Shown here piece after piece: positions 32,712 through 44,560 of a stretch of 64,000 bases of DNA. This DNA comes from Kappaphycus alvarezii. Taxonomy: Eukaryota > Rhodophyta > Florideophyceae > Gigartinales > Solieriaceae. The DNA lies in assembly GCA_002205965.3 (NCBI GenBank), contig NADL03000708.1, positions 1-64,000 on the forward strand, in the 5' to 3' direction. The notes below the pieces were generated by a model. The model had not been told where the DNA came from and did no database searches. It saw only the letters and a program-made list of their open reading frames with translations. Both the position numbers and the translations under genes were made by a program. Every line of letters starts with the position of its first letter. The stretch's first letter is position 1.

Positions 32712-33305
32712 CGTTTAAAACTCGGAATAAAGGGGTTTAAATAGGCCCCCGGGGCAGGTTTTATACATTAGAAATAAGTAAAATAAATCTCCAAGGGATT
32801 TTTGTAGTAGTGCATTTGCGCCCTTTTTCGCAAAAAAACGAATTTGGAGGAGGAGGTAAGCAAAAAGGGAAAAAGAACTTGATTCGGGATCGATTCATAG
32901 GAGTAGATACAGTATAAAAATATCTAGATAAAATGGAAGTAAATTTGGAGAGGACCGCGGTAATGATAAGCGAGGTTCAGGGAGGACGAGGAAGCACCGG
33001 AACTATAAGCAAATTTGGACAAGGAGAGGTAGTACAGTAAACTATAGGCCTGTAGATGACGGCGGCAAAAAAATCTGCGCCTAACACATTGCATAAGATT
33101 TTGAGACACATGCTAGCCTAACTTCTTTCTGGAACCTATGCAAGGGCAAAGACTCACTTCTGTGCCGTAACTACGAAGATTACCCTAAATTCCATTCTGA
33201 CACATGCGGCCCGCACTTGCGGCTTTCTGTACATCGATGAAAGGAAATTGGTCAGCACATCGATGGTAACCCGCCTGCTCACGGGACTGGGGTTTCACCT
33301 TGCTG
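32712..33305. other. Intergenic, probable upstream region of the acidic-protein gene
   Basis: No coding sequence is seen. A GTACAGTAAAC word occurs near 33033. Confidence 0.4.
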
Positions 33306-33309
33306 ACAA

Positions 33310-33545
33310 GTTGACTGGGTATCAGCCACAATATCTCTTACAGCGGATGAACTCCCGTTTTCCTCTATTCGGCAATTCTTTATGTCTCATAAGGACGTTT
33401 TCGCTTCTGATATTGATATTGCCGACACCATTATAAATTATGGGTGAAAATGCAGTACAATCCGAAAATATGGGTCGATTGTGGTTGTCTGGAAAACTTA
33501 AGGATAGATCGAATTTATCTTCCAATAGTGAATAAACCAATTTGA
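33310..33545 (+). mobile_element. R3 repeat segment and LINE 3' tail, family 2 (copy e)
   Basis: 33310-33370 is a copy of the AAGTTGACTGGGTATCAG repeat. 33472-33540 reads GTCGATTGTGGTTGTCTGG, GGATAGATCGAATTTATCTTC and then AATAGTGAATAAACC, a family 2 tail that has lost its final C-rich part. Finding R3 so close upstream of a family 2 tail here, and near one at 31.1 kb, may mean that R3 belongs to the same element. Confidence 0.5.
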
Positions 33546-34250
33546 GAAACACAAACGCTTTCAATGTATTAACTAAAGGTAAAACAGCTTATGCTTGACA
33601 TACAACATATTCCGCTTTCTCGTTCGCATAAGTCGCCAGTAGCCACCTCAGAAGGGACGGTGAAGCTAAGAGAGTTAAATTGGTTAATATTCGGAATAGA
33701 CGATTTCATGAGATGGTCTGGGTGCTAGCCTCTCACCCCAAATCATGGTAGAAATTGAGGTATCGTCAGTCCATATGTTCACGAGATGTGGCAGTTGTCT
33801 TCAGGTGTCGATACTTCTCACGTAGGGTTAATTTGGAGGCGCGCAAGTGCTTCCACATGTCATGGGCCGTCCTGCCAATCTTTATAACATGAAACTCATG
33901 CTAAAGCCTTCCCGTGGTGATTTTTGTTCAAAGGACCGAGAAATTAGTTGATTAATAGTTTAGAACCAACGTTAAAGATCTCTGTGCTGCGGAAGCTTAC
34001 TAATTGTCCAGTTGAAGTGCTGCGAAAGTCATTTTTTCGCAAGGGAACTTCCAAATTGAGAGCGTTCATGATGAAAAGTATGATATGACATGAAAATATA
34101 GAGAAATCTAAATATCCAAGACAGGAAGGAGACAATTCGCATCATAATGTAACGAACGACTGAAGGACGTACAATTGTGATTTGAAACGAGTAAAAGAAA
34201 ACAAATACTCAATAAATAAAGGAAATGAAACGTAGGAAAAAAAGATTTTT
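33546..34250. other. Intergenic, nothing recognised
   Basis: No supported gene or repeat. Confidence 0.45.
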
Positions 34251-34254
34251 GTTT

Positions 34255-34590
34255 GGGCAATGAAGGATGAGTGGAGTGCGGGAGGCTGGAGAAGATGCGA
34301 AGAATTGAGTAACCAGAAACTGTGGCCGAGGTTTTCAAGTCAGAGGACATAAAGCCCTTTTCTGCGGATTTAGCTCGCACTACAAGTCCTTGAGCAAAGA
34401 TAAGCTGCCTACGCGGCCTTATCTTGAGGTGGTTCTAGTAGATTGGGAGCAGATGCAACCGAGATGCAGCTGTGAAAAGCGTGAATTACTGATAATTGTG
34501 GATCACAGCTACGTCGAAGCTCCCTTTTCATATTCACCCATAATTTTCAAATCATTACACCAAAGCGCCAAAACTTTCCCCTCTTCTTAC
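34255..34590. repeat. Dispersed repeat R4, copy 1
   Basis: The ends agree with 44225-44550. The left part has GATGAGTGGAGTGCGGGAGGC (GGTGGAGGGCGGGAGGC in the other copy) and the right part ATAATTTTCAAATCATTACA preceded by a GAAGC-TCC word. The middles differ more. The short frames over it on both strands are not conserved in a clear way. Class unknown. Confidence 0.5.
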
Positions 34591-34619
34591 AAAATTCAAA
34601 AATATAATAGTTAAATCAG

Positions 34620-37600
34620 CGCTGACATTGACACCGAATTTCCCTTCCCTTGAATCTATAGCAAAGCGTTGCAGTGGTACAATAGACTGAGGTCATATAG
34701 TAAGAGAGGGTGAATGTGTGGAGTTTGATAAGTGTTCTGGTACTGCTCGCTGCTTTGATTGGAAGTGTGGTCTTCAGATTTTTACAATGATTAGCACAGT
34801 ACTTATGATAATGTGAAAATTACATGGAAAAGTCAGAATCAGAGGTACAGAGTTACAATTAGAACGTACGTCCGATCATTTCCTACTTAACGGTCGCCGA
34901 AAGGCCTGAATAGTTTATTAAACAAACCTGATTCATTGATAAGACTGTATTATTTCAAATTCGTAGGTTATGTGACCGGGCGGAGCGGACAGATGCGTGC
35001 TTTGATGCAATGACAATCACGGACGGATATGAATCTCACAAGCTGAGATCTTCATCTATCAGAATCCTCCAGGTGAAAATCATCGTTGCGTGAGTCGTTT
35101 GAGTGGACAACTAGTTGAGCCATTTCTGGGAAATGTTTGCCTAGGAGAGCTGAGATACTACTCAATGCAAAGCTGGATGCTAAAACACGTTTCTTGCTTA
35201 GCGACAGTTCCTACCAACCTTCACATCCCCTCTTGGGGATACTGCTTAGCGTGCCAGAATTGAGATTCATCGGAATTGTAATCACGACAAAAACTCAGGG
35301 ATAATGTTAAATTCAATGTAAATGGCTCACTGGAAGACGGGTCCTTAATGAGAGATTCTCGCAAAAACCTTTTTGACAAGCCTGTTCCTGGAATGCCTAG
35401 CGAAGTTGGGGTAAAATAGGGAGTTCATACTCAATTTTCCTGATGAAGAATGTTTAAGAGGTAGATATGGGTTGGTAAAAAGAAAAAAGACCGTAGTGAA
35501 TTATTACCTATACTTCAACAGAGTAGCCTATCTGAATTATCCGAAATTCTATTTGGTTCCTAGAAATATCTTCACATAGAACTTCCGAAACCATTTAGTC
35601 CGACAAGTGGTTTAACTACTGAAAATGTTTGGGACATCTCAACACTTGATATCTGCATTAATAGAAACCTGCTAACAATTACAATTATCTTTAGCCACCT
35701 CCATTATAGATCGAAAATATCCTGCAAGATTAAAAACATACAAAACTTTCCTCCCATACTAGTATCATTTATCCTAGAAGATGGCTCTACAGGAAACATA
35801 ACGAACGTCGCAACCTCTTCTAGTCCCTTTCGTTGGTAAAACAGTGTGGTTAGTCATCCGGATTTCAATATATTGGGTCGCAGAATTCATAGAACAATGC
35901 AGTTTATTCTGAAATTTTTTGTGACTGATTTTTATAAGTGTAGAGGAAAAATTGTTACTTAATCAAAACGCGACCTTCTAGCAACTAGAAATAATATTTG
36001 CGCCAAGTAAAGTATACAATCCACCTTTTTGATGCTGTTCAATGGCTTTGTCATACATATCTAGCGTAAGTTTTCTTTTTTTTGGATTTTGTCTAATTAG
36101 CTCAATTATTTATGGAAATTCAATGTATTGAACCTTGTTAAAATAATTTTTAAACCCAAACAATTAATCGGGAGGTACTAAAAAAAGGGAAACTCTGTGA
36201 TTCTCAGACGCATCACAGACACAATGAAAATCAATCATTCTATTTCAAACTATTTTCGATTGATTAGACCGGGAGAGTATCTTTGGCAGCGAAAAATGTT
36301 GTCAGGAATTTTGTCGAAGCAAATAAATTTTCGACTATTCGATAATCATCTTCCATAGGGTAATAATGATTACGCATAAATAGAATACCAGAAGCTGATT
36401 GAAAGGAGATCTACTTTCTTCTGGATATTGTAGACCCTATTCAAAATTTTATTTACATCCTAGAATTCATCAACATACAATCTGCTGCCTTGAAGAATAT
36501 TTAGTCTGATAATGTAGGGACGGAAATAGATTGTTATTACAAAAAAATATGATATTGAATTTTAGCTTCAACTCAATACGGTTTGTTTGAGTGAAAAATT
36601 TTTCATACTTACTTTTGTGTAACATGTATATTTGGAGAACTGCAACATGTCGAAAATATTAAATTAAATTTTATATATATCATGCTTCAGATGATTTGCA
36701 CCATCTGCTGTGAAACATTAGAATTATTTAGATTTTAGCTCTCTTTATCAAAGGAAATACCTTTGGCTATTTACTGAAATTGTGAAGAAAGATATTGATA
36801 AGCTTAAAACAGGGATAAATTCGATGATACCTGATTTTGAAAAGTTTATTTGGTAATTCTCTTAAATAAAGCATATAATCTCTGGATTATTGGAGAGAGA
36901 ATCTTCAGACTCGAAATTAGGGGCTAGTTTGACCAAAATAGGGAACGGAAGAGGATATAAAAATTAATGAAAAGAATTTCATTATAAAATTAGACTGCGA
37001 GGAAGATAAATTGGAAGGCTAGTGAGAGGAAAAATTTCTATCAGTAATATTTAAAAAAATGAAAATTAATAAAATAATAACAGCGAGGGTAATTTATATC
37101 ATCGAAAATGGCGTAAGGATTTCAGGTACACCTTTTAAATGCCTCGATTGCTTAAACTAAAGGGTGCGAGCTTGAATAACTCAATTGTTACGAACTACCT
37201 CATTGTGTACCAAAAGGGGCACTTCAGACCAAAATTTACTAATAAAACATGTGTTGCATAAACAGAGGTGAAATAACTCAAAATGAACAAAAAAGTTTCC
37301 ACAAAGACTGATCATCTGCATTGTAACTACATATTTTTTTAAAATTCATTTCAAATGTGTTCCGCCGACAATTACTGATGAGGTTGAAAGGCCGTTGAAA
37401 GTAAGAATTTAAAAGGAAGGTATTAGCATTAAACTAACTTTCAAAAAAATGGAACTCCAACGAAAGGGCCAAATACTGTAAAATCCAGAAATGATGAAAA
37501 GGAAAGTACCTTATATAATATAAGAACTGGAACGAAGGTAAATATCTACAGAGAATACTGAGACTATAGTAGTGGAAATATAAAGCCTGATGGAAGGTAT

Positions 37601-38275
37601 TTAGGTAGATTATATACAGCTTACGAGAAATTTTAAACTTTCTTATGCAAAAGTATATAGTTTTAGGGCAGTATACTATACTGTCGGAGTTTCATTTTAG
37701 AGATTGGAGAACTATAGGAACAGAAAGCAGTGCTTTTCATTCTCTTAGAAGTCACCAAAATCGCGAATAGTGGTTTGATAGTTGCCGTGGTTTTTCTGAA
37801 TCCCTGTATATAGTTTCTAGATCAATCTATCAAAATGTTCCGCCAAAATTAGTAATTATTTTCTTTCCGACCTTCGATCTGTTTTTTGTTTCCTATTGGA
37901 TTCAAATAGGACCACTTATTTCCGAAATTTAAGTGCTCTGGTGAGTGTACGATACTTCTACTTTTCATGCAAATATTTATTGAATCTGTTCTATCAACCG
38001 GGTTCAGAGCTAGATTTGACAACATTTTCTATTGAAAAACATTATTAACTCTTTCATTTATCCCATTACAATTTATTTACAAACTCAAATGGGTCATAAC
38101 TAATGTTCTTTGGCACAGTAGCACTATTTTTGCTTAATATTCTATTGATTAGTATCCATATTATTAAAGGAAAATTGAGAACTTCTAGGATACACAGTAA
38201 TTCCAAATTGATGGCCGTCAAATATTCCAAGAGTCTGGGTAGCCCAATAAATGAAACAGTACAGCTGAATATTGT
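34620..38275. other. AT-rich gene-poor stretch
   Basis: No gene is seen. A degraded LINE family 2 tail (TAGATCGAAAATATCCTGCAA then AAAACATACAAAACTTTCCTC) lies at about 35705-35757 on the plus strand. Composition becomes more AT-rich after about 36 kb. Confidence 0.5.
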
Positions 38276-38281
38276 GGGAAA

Positions 38282-38356
38282 AACACATCGACCACTACGC
38301 CACATGCGCTGGCATGTCAAGTGGTGCGCCGAGTGAACACACAGCCCAATTCAACA
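38282..38356 (-). repeat. tRNA-related repeat unit, copy 1 (5' half only)
   Basis: ACACATCGACCACTACGCC through GCCCAATTCAACA matches 38519-38593 over about 75 bases in the same orientation. On the minus strand it holds the D-arm-like GTAGTGGTCGATGTGT but lacks the T-arm part found in copy 2. Confidence 0.6.
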
Positions 38357-38472
38357 CCCCCGCACCCAGGGTACAACAGATTGCTGTAAGGACTCAGTCA
38401 TCTTAAAACTCATTCCTATCACCTATAGGACAGTAAACAATGCCGAAAACACAAAAATTAAATTCTAATCAA

Positions 38473-38593
38473 TGCCAGTACTTGCGGGGCTCGAACCCGC
38501 GACGCTACCTTGAGGGTAAGACACATCGACCACTAAGCCCCATGTGTTGGTATGTTCAGAGGTGTACAGATTGAATACACTGCCCAATTCAAC
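38473..38593 (-). repeat. tRNA-derived repeat or tRNA pseudogene, copy 2
   Basis: On the minus strand GGGGCTTAGTGGTCGATGTG resembles a tRNA D arm (A box). GCGGGTTCGAGCCCCGC is a perfect T arm: a 5-bp stem and 7-base loop with TTCGA (B box). An anticodon-like arm (TTACCCTCAAGGTAG) lies between. The acceptor arms pair poorly (about five of seven), no usable anticodon with U33 can be set with confidence, and there is a second partial copy upstream. A tRNA-derived SINE or decayed tRNA gene fits better than a working tRNA. Confidence 0.5.
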
Positions 38594-38609
38594 AGGTAAT
38601 GCATATAAT

Positions 38610-41600
38610 ATTCGAGATCATAAAGTCATTCACCACACTAATTAATATTTTCTTTTCAAGCATTAAAAGTGCCCCAATTTTCTTGTGGGATATATAAATT
38701 AGGAACAGTAACCTGACGGAAACATTATCACCTTTTACAATTGCAAGAGATTAAGATCGAAGATTACCATTATCTTCGCCAAAGTTGTTACATGCTATGC
38801 AATTTCGATTGTTATTGTGAATTGTTTCCGGTAACTTTTTTAATCTTTCGAAAAGAAAGCCTTGCAATATGAACGCCCATTTACAAATTTATCATGTTTT
38901 CTTGTTGTCCATATAATCCAGAAGGCGTGTCTGTGAAGCATGAACTATTCCAGTCTGATTAATTCTTCTCATACTTATTCCAACGGTTACACTGTCTTCG
39001 ACCAAATTTTTGCAAATGCTTTACAGATTTCAGGTTGTTTTTTATATTTGATAGAGTCAAGAAAGCGTTACTTTGTCTGACGATACAGCTTTTCAAGAAT
39101 GTGTTGCGGTTATTGACTCCTAGTAAACGCATTTATTCGTCAGAAATCTTAAGTTTTTCTACAAGAAAAATTAGCGCAAAATCAGATTCATGTCGGCTTC
39201 CACAAGGGTTGAAACGACTGCTCAACTAGTTGGGGATTGGTAATTTTTTAATTAAAATAGAGGTGATTCAAATTTTAGTGGGAAGAAGCTCACCTATTCT
39301 AGTCTTGCAGATAAATTTTGGGCTCAAATCCCCGTGCATGATTGTGTAATGCAATAAGAATAGTTGGATTGATTTAAGTTATTTCAGAATTACTACAAAA
39401 AGAGAATTTTTAGACTCAAAGCACGCATATGATTGTATAGTACAATGAGAACAGTCCGAGACCATGGCATTTTTAATCACATTGACTTAGCCTCGGAACG
39501 GAATGAAAATTTAGTAGTATTAATCCTGTAACAGTAATGTTCGAATAAAATGAAAGAAATTCAAATTCCTTAATTTGATCAAAAGAATGTTGCTTGCTTT
39601 TTTTTAGTTGCATAGTGATCTTACATTAAATTACGTAAGAGAATAAATTCAATTTACTATTCAAGCCCTGAGACTTAGCAACGATAGAAGCATAAAACGT
39701 AATACGATACTTACTCGCTCTTTTCATCCACATAGAAAGCATTTGGGTTGCAAATTTTGATCATAGTAAAATTCTGATGGAGGTTCCAGAAACTTTCCAG
39801 AAGCATGTAGGTGATAGAAACATGTTCAAAAACACGATTTGAATTGATAAAAGTAAATCTTGTTAAAAGTTTGTACTCGTGGCCAATTGTAGATGATTTG
39901 AGTTTCTTTTATTTCGATACGAAAATTAAGAGGATTATGCAAGTGGAAGCATAAAGCGTGGCATAAATTTAAGTTAGTCACCCTTACTATTTTACTATTT
40001 TTGAACCGCAAGGTTTAAAATTAAATTCGAACTGCACGTATGTAGCATGAGGACAAAGAAAATTTAAATCATTTTCAAATAGAACAATAAAACATTTGAG
40101 CTAAGTGACAAATTTCCACGGTGAAGTGACTATATGAAGCTATTGCTCATTATGTGATCGTAAAGATATGAGAAAATCGAAAAGTATTCCGCAGTGTATT
40201 CCGGATATTGTCAAAATTTAGACATACATCATCGAATGATAATATGTCTTCTTTATTCTCAAAATATCTGGCTGTTTTTGCATTTATCTTCTACATTTGC
40301 GATCAGAAGCACATTAAGAAAATTCTGCAAAAGTTGAAAAATATTTTCTGAAAGAACGATGGGATCAGGGACTAGAAATATGACATTTAGAGGTCAAACA
40401 GTTGAAATTGTAACTAAAAATAGACTATTTTTGGAATTGCAGAGTTTTTCTATGGTTCGAAATTGTGCAGCGAGGCAGAAATTTCAATTTCAAAAGAAAA
40501 ATAATATACCTTAATTTTCTTCACTAATAAAGATTTCTTGATATTTGTGGACATATATACTTCTATCTTGAGTTAAAATAAGATATATGCATTAGTATTA
40601 AATGATTTGAGTAGATATTTATCGATTAATTACTATTTCATTATTATAAATCAGTAAATAAATAAGTATTAGAACTCTATCTGGCACTGCAAGAGCAAAA
40701 AAGTATTACGAAAGGCTCTTTTCTGTTCAGTACGCTTCCCTTACCACCATATTAACTCAATTTTCATTTTTTCTTGGAGAATCAAAATTTCTTTCTGTAG
40801 TTCCATTGTGCTTTGGAATCTAAATGATTCACTTATTTTACTTGAGCAAAAAACTAAACGTTACATGACTCTCTCAAGAACCTTTGTGGACTTGGAAATG
40901 GATTTCATATAAAACATAAAGTGGAAACTGAAATTGCTGCTCAAAAGCAAGTCAAATAAAATATTAGACAGATTTTGGGCTTCAAAATCTATATAGATGG
41001 AATAAATTGTTCTTAAGGTTCCTATACAAGCATTTCATAGCAATTTCTGCCCCGAAAGCATTTTTAAATCAACTTAAAATATTTTATCTATGTGAAACGG
41101 TTCACGGTAAACTTGCGGGAGACAATACGCCTATAAAGGAAATATAACCCTCCTTATAGAGGTAAGTAGGTTATTGCCGAATAAAAAAGCATCAAGTTTG
41201 GGTTAAAAACTTCAATAATAATGATCAGCCGCGAAGAAATTGAGATTAAATGAAAGGCCAGTAATTAAGTTACCTTCCATGAGGAGAAAAACTTGCAGTT
41301 TACTTACAGCAATATCCGAATATTTTCTAATGAGAGTTATTGAAATATAACCCAGGACCTTCTGCGAGCATAGAATTTTACTTCCTCCTTTTAGACTGAA
41401 ATTCATTCCGTTTTAAACTGAAAGATAGCTTTTTGCTCAAAAGGATATCTTAGACTCGGTTGTATCTAAGGATTACGTTTCACGCTGAAAGCAGTTTACT
41501 AAAAAAAATTGAAAAGCTGGAAACTAACGGACTGGGAGCGGAGTTTGCAGATATGGTATGCCTGAATAGAAAAAAGCTTTGATAAAAATTCTTGGAAGCT

Positions 41601-43800
41601 TTGATTGTGACTACGCCGTGAAATTTTCCTTATCAGTACCCAAAATCTGGGAATCATTTTAAGATGCTCGAAAAGATCAGGAAATTTCTTTTCAGTGTAC
41701 CCGATTGACCCATAATGATTCTAAAAATTAAGCAAAATTTCATAAATTGTAAGCGGTAACACGTACTATTTTCGACTGAGAATCCAATTTAATCTTTTTC
41801 GCACCCCGTATTACATTAATAACGTGAGATAAGCATCTAGGTATTTATTTACAAAATTCTAAAAGCAAGTTTCTCACCCAGCTGTAGATATTTTTTTCTG
41901 AACGTTAATAAACTAGCTGAAGTTCTTTTATTGCATTTAAATTAAGATAAGGTACTACGATTACGAAATAATCTGTGGATAAAACCTCGAGAGGATTTAG
42001 AACCCAAAATTGAATTTCAACTCAGATTTGACGTCTTTCTCCCCAGTTGAAGATATAATTGAGATCTACTTACTACTAGACAAGGTAAAAAATAGTTGGG
42101 ATAATTTTATCCTTTATCTGAAACGTCCAGAAAGATTTTTTTCATAACTAAAAAAGTCAACTTATGAAATATACATTTATCTGTCTTTACTGGAGTTCGG
42201 AATAGCTGAGATATTAAACAAAGGGTAAAAAGTATGCATAAACAGACAAATAACCGTGAAAATTTACCATCAGTAATGAACTTCTAACTAAATGTATGGG
42301 AAAATTGAAACATTTGATTTGAGAATTAATGACGAGTGTAAATTAAATAATTGTAGTTTCATTCGGTAAATGACTGACATAATATTGTAAATGACTGAAA
42401 AATGCAATAAATTCATGAGAATTAAATATTTTATAGGTTGATGTCGTGAAAATCAGAATTGCTGAAATTTGCAGATCCGGTAATGGAAGCTTTAAAATAT
42501 GGGACATTTTTACCAATTTATTCCCCAAATACAATATGTTTCACAAATATTGACATAGCCTATTTGTTTTAAATATCGTCACGAGTGTTTTTGCAGAAGT
42601 TTCCGATCAAATCCTTGCTTGTGGATGTTTTACTAAGGACTTTGTATATGAATTTATTGAGAAAACAAGATTTGAATGCAACTTTAATACAAATTGATGA
42701 CAGTACAGAGATGATTTCAAAAATTGCTCCTGGTTGGGAATAGTAAGAAATACAGCAAGTTTAGAAGAATAGAAATATTGAGCGATAAAAGGGATTATAA
42801 AATTTATCTCATAGTAATGTACGTCAAAGGCACAATATTTCTTTTACAAATACAAACTCGACAAATATTCATTTCTCTTTTATTATTATAGCATTTACAA
42901 TTTTCCATCGACATTATTCGATCGAAACTATTATCAAACGCATAGTTCGAAAAACTAAAGAAAGAGGTCAATCCTCTAACATATTTAAAATTCATGGACT
43001 CCTTTGATTATGGTGATTTCGGACTTTACGATCCACTCAAACGTTAATGAAATAATTATTTCTCAAAATATTAATAAATTTTTAAAGTTCCCCTGTATTT
43101 AACAGGGAAGCCATAAACTTTCTAGAATTACATTCGACCCTAATTTGGGCTATTCACTTTCAGAAAAAGTCAACTCACTATATTTCAATTTTGTATATTC
43201 ATAAATATAGCAGCAAAGCTTATATAGTACAATTAAAATTATCAGAATGATTTGGAAACATTTTTGGATTTTCTTGAGTCCCCTGAAGAAATTTTACTCT
43301 ATACTTAAGAAAATAAATGATTAATTGCTTCCATTAATGAGAATGGATTTTTAGGTAACATGGTCTTTTTTGGAAAAAGGACGGAATCGAATCAATGATC
43401 GATTGAACTATCTCATAGTTGTAGATTATCTTTTTCGATTGTTTTCTATAGGAGTTTTCATTTGACTTATGGATAGAGAGTATAAAAATTTGAACGATGT
43501 ATTATTCTGTGCTTTATCGGCAAACATGTATTTGAAAAAATATTTTTCACTCTGTAAGGGCTGTTTTAAACCTTTAAAACCTTTAAAAAAGTAGAATCGT
43601 GAGAAGAGCCTTTTTTCAGTCATGATGGTATTGTCTAGAAAACTTGGGTGATTTCAGGGTATTCGGGGGGGTAAATAACTTATTGAGAAACACAATTACA
43701 CTCATTTACTAATTTTTGACTCAAAAGTATGCATTACAGCAAGTAGGGATAACTAATTTTAACAGCATGTAGGGATGAATTTAAAACTCAACAGCTTGTC
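38610..43800. other. AT-rich gene-poor stretch
   Basis: A LINE-like tail may lie at 38660-38685 (CAAGCATTAAAAGTGCCCC). Two diverged copies of a roughly 50-base segment occur near 39310-39360 and 39408-39455 (both with GATTGT and AATGAGAA/AATAAGAA words). Otherwise I see only AT-rich sequence with short frames. Confidence 0.5.
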
Positions 43801-44224
43801 CTAGTAGCTAGGGAGACCCGGATTTAGCGTTTTGTGCGAATGCGCATCTTCACCGGTGCTTGAATCGGTGGATGGCCTGAGGAGACCACGTTGAAGTGGG
43901 AGACCCCTGGTGGACGGATATGGCTGGTGAAAAATAGAGAAAAAGGGAAATGAATGAAATATATGGATTGGTGAATTAGAGCAAGGTTATTCTTTTCAGA
44001 TGCCTCGATCCATTTCCACACATATACACACATTTGGAAAGTTAAAATCTCACCTTCGCCGCGTTCGCGTCCGCTAGATTTTTGTGGAGTGTAGTCTTGT
44101 GTAATTATTCATACCAATGTGCACGTTCGAAGCTCCGACTGAGACGAATAGTGGACTCCGTTGCATTGCATACAGATGTAAAGCCAATATAACAATTAAA
44201 TAATCAAGAACAACTGAAGGCTTG
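43801..44224. other. Less AT-rich island, short minus-strand frames of unknown status
   Basis: Composition rises in GC here within the desert. The minus frames at 44033-43824 and 44313-44074 are not recognisable. The second overlaps the R4 repeat. Confidence 0.35.
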
Positions 44225-44560
44225 TTGATGGCCCACGAAAGATGGGTGGAGGGCGGGAGGCGATAGAACAGGCGACAACTTGGGGAAGCAGATACAGCAG
44301 CGATGTTGATCAAAGTCGAGGGTTATACAGTCCTTTTCAACCGGGTACCTTCGCACTAGCGCAAGTAGTTACACACTAGAACCTTATCCTATAGACACGT
44401 TTCCTCAGTCTTGGTGTACTTATGACAGCCTTACTTATAGTAGGAAGCAGACTGTCACGCCTGACTTGCTCCAAGTGGTGGAAGAAAAACACGTTGAAGC
44501 CCTCCTTTAATTCAACCATAATTTTCTAATCATTACACCAAATGTACTATCTTCACCTAT
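44225..44560. repeat. Dispersed repeat R4, copy 2
   Basis: This is the partner of 34255-34590. Best agreement is at the right end, TAATTTTCTAATCATTACAC against TAATTTTCAAATCATTACAC. Confidence 0.5.

Noticed and set aside
38473-38551. Functional tRNA gene
   Set aside because: T arm is perfect, but the acceptor stem pairs poorly, the anticodon loop lacks a proper U33 arrangement, and part of the unit is repeated upstream.
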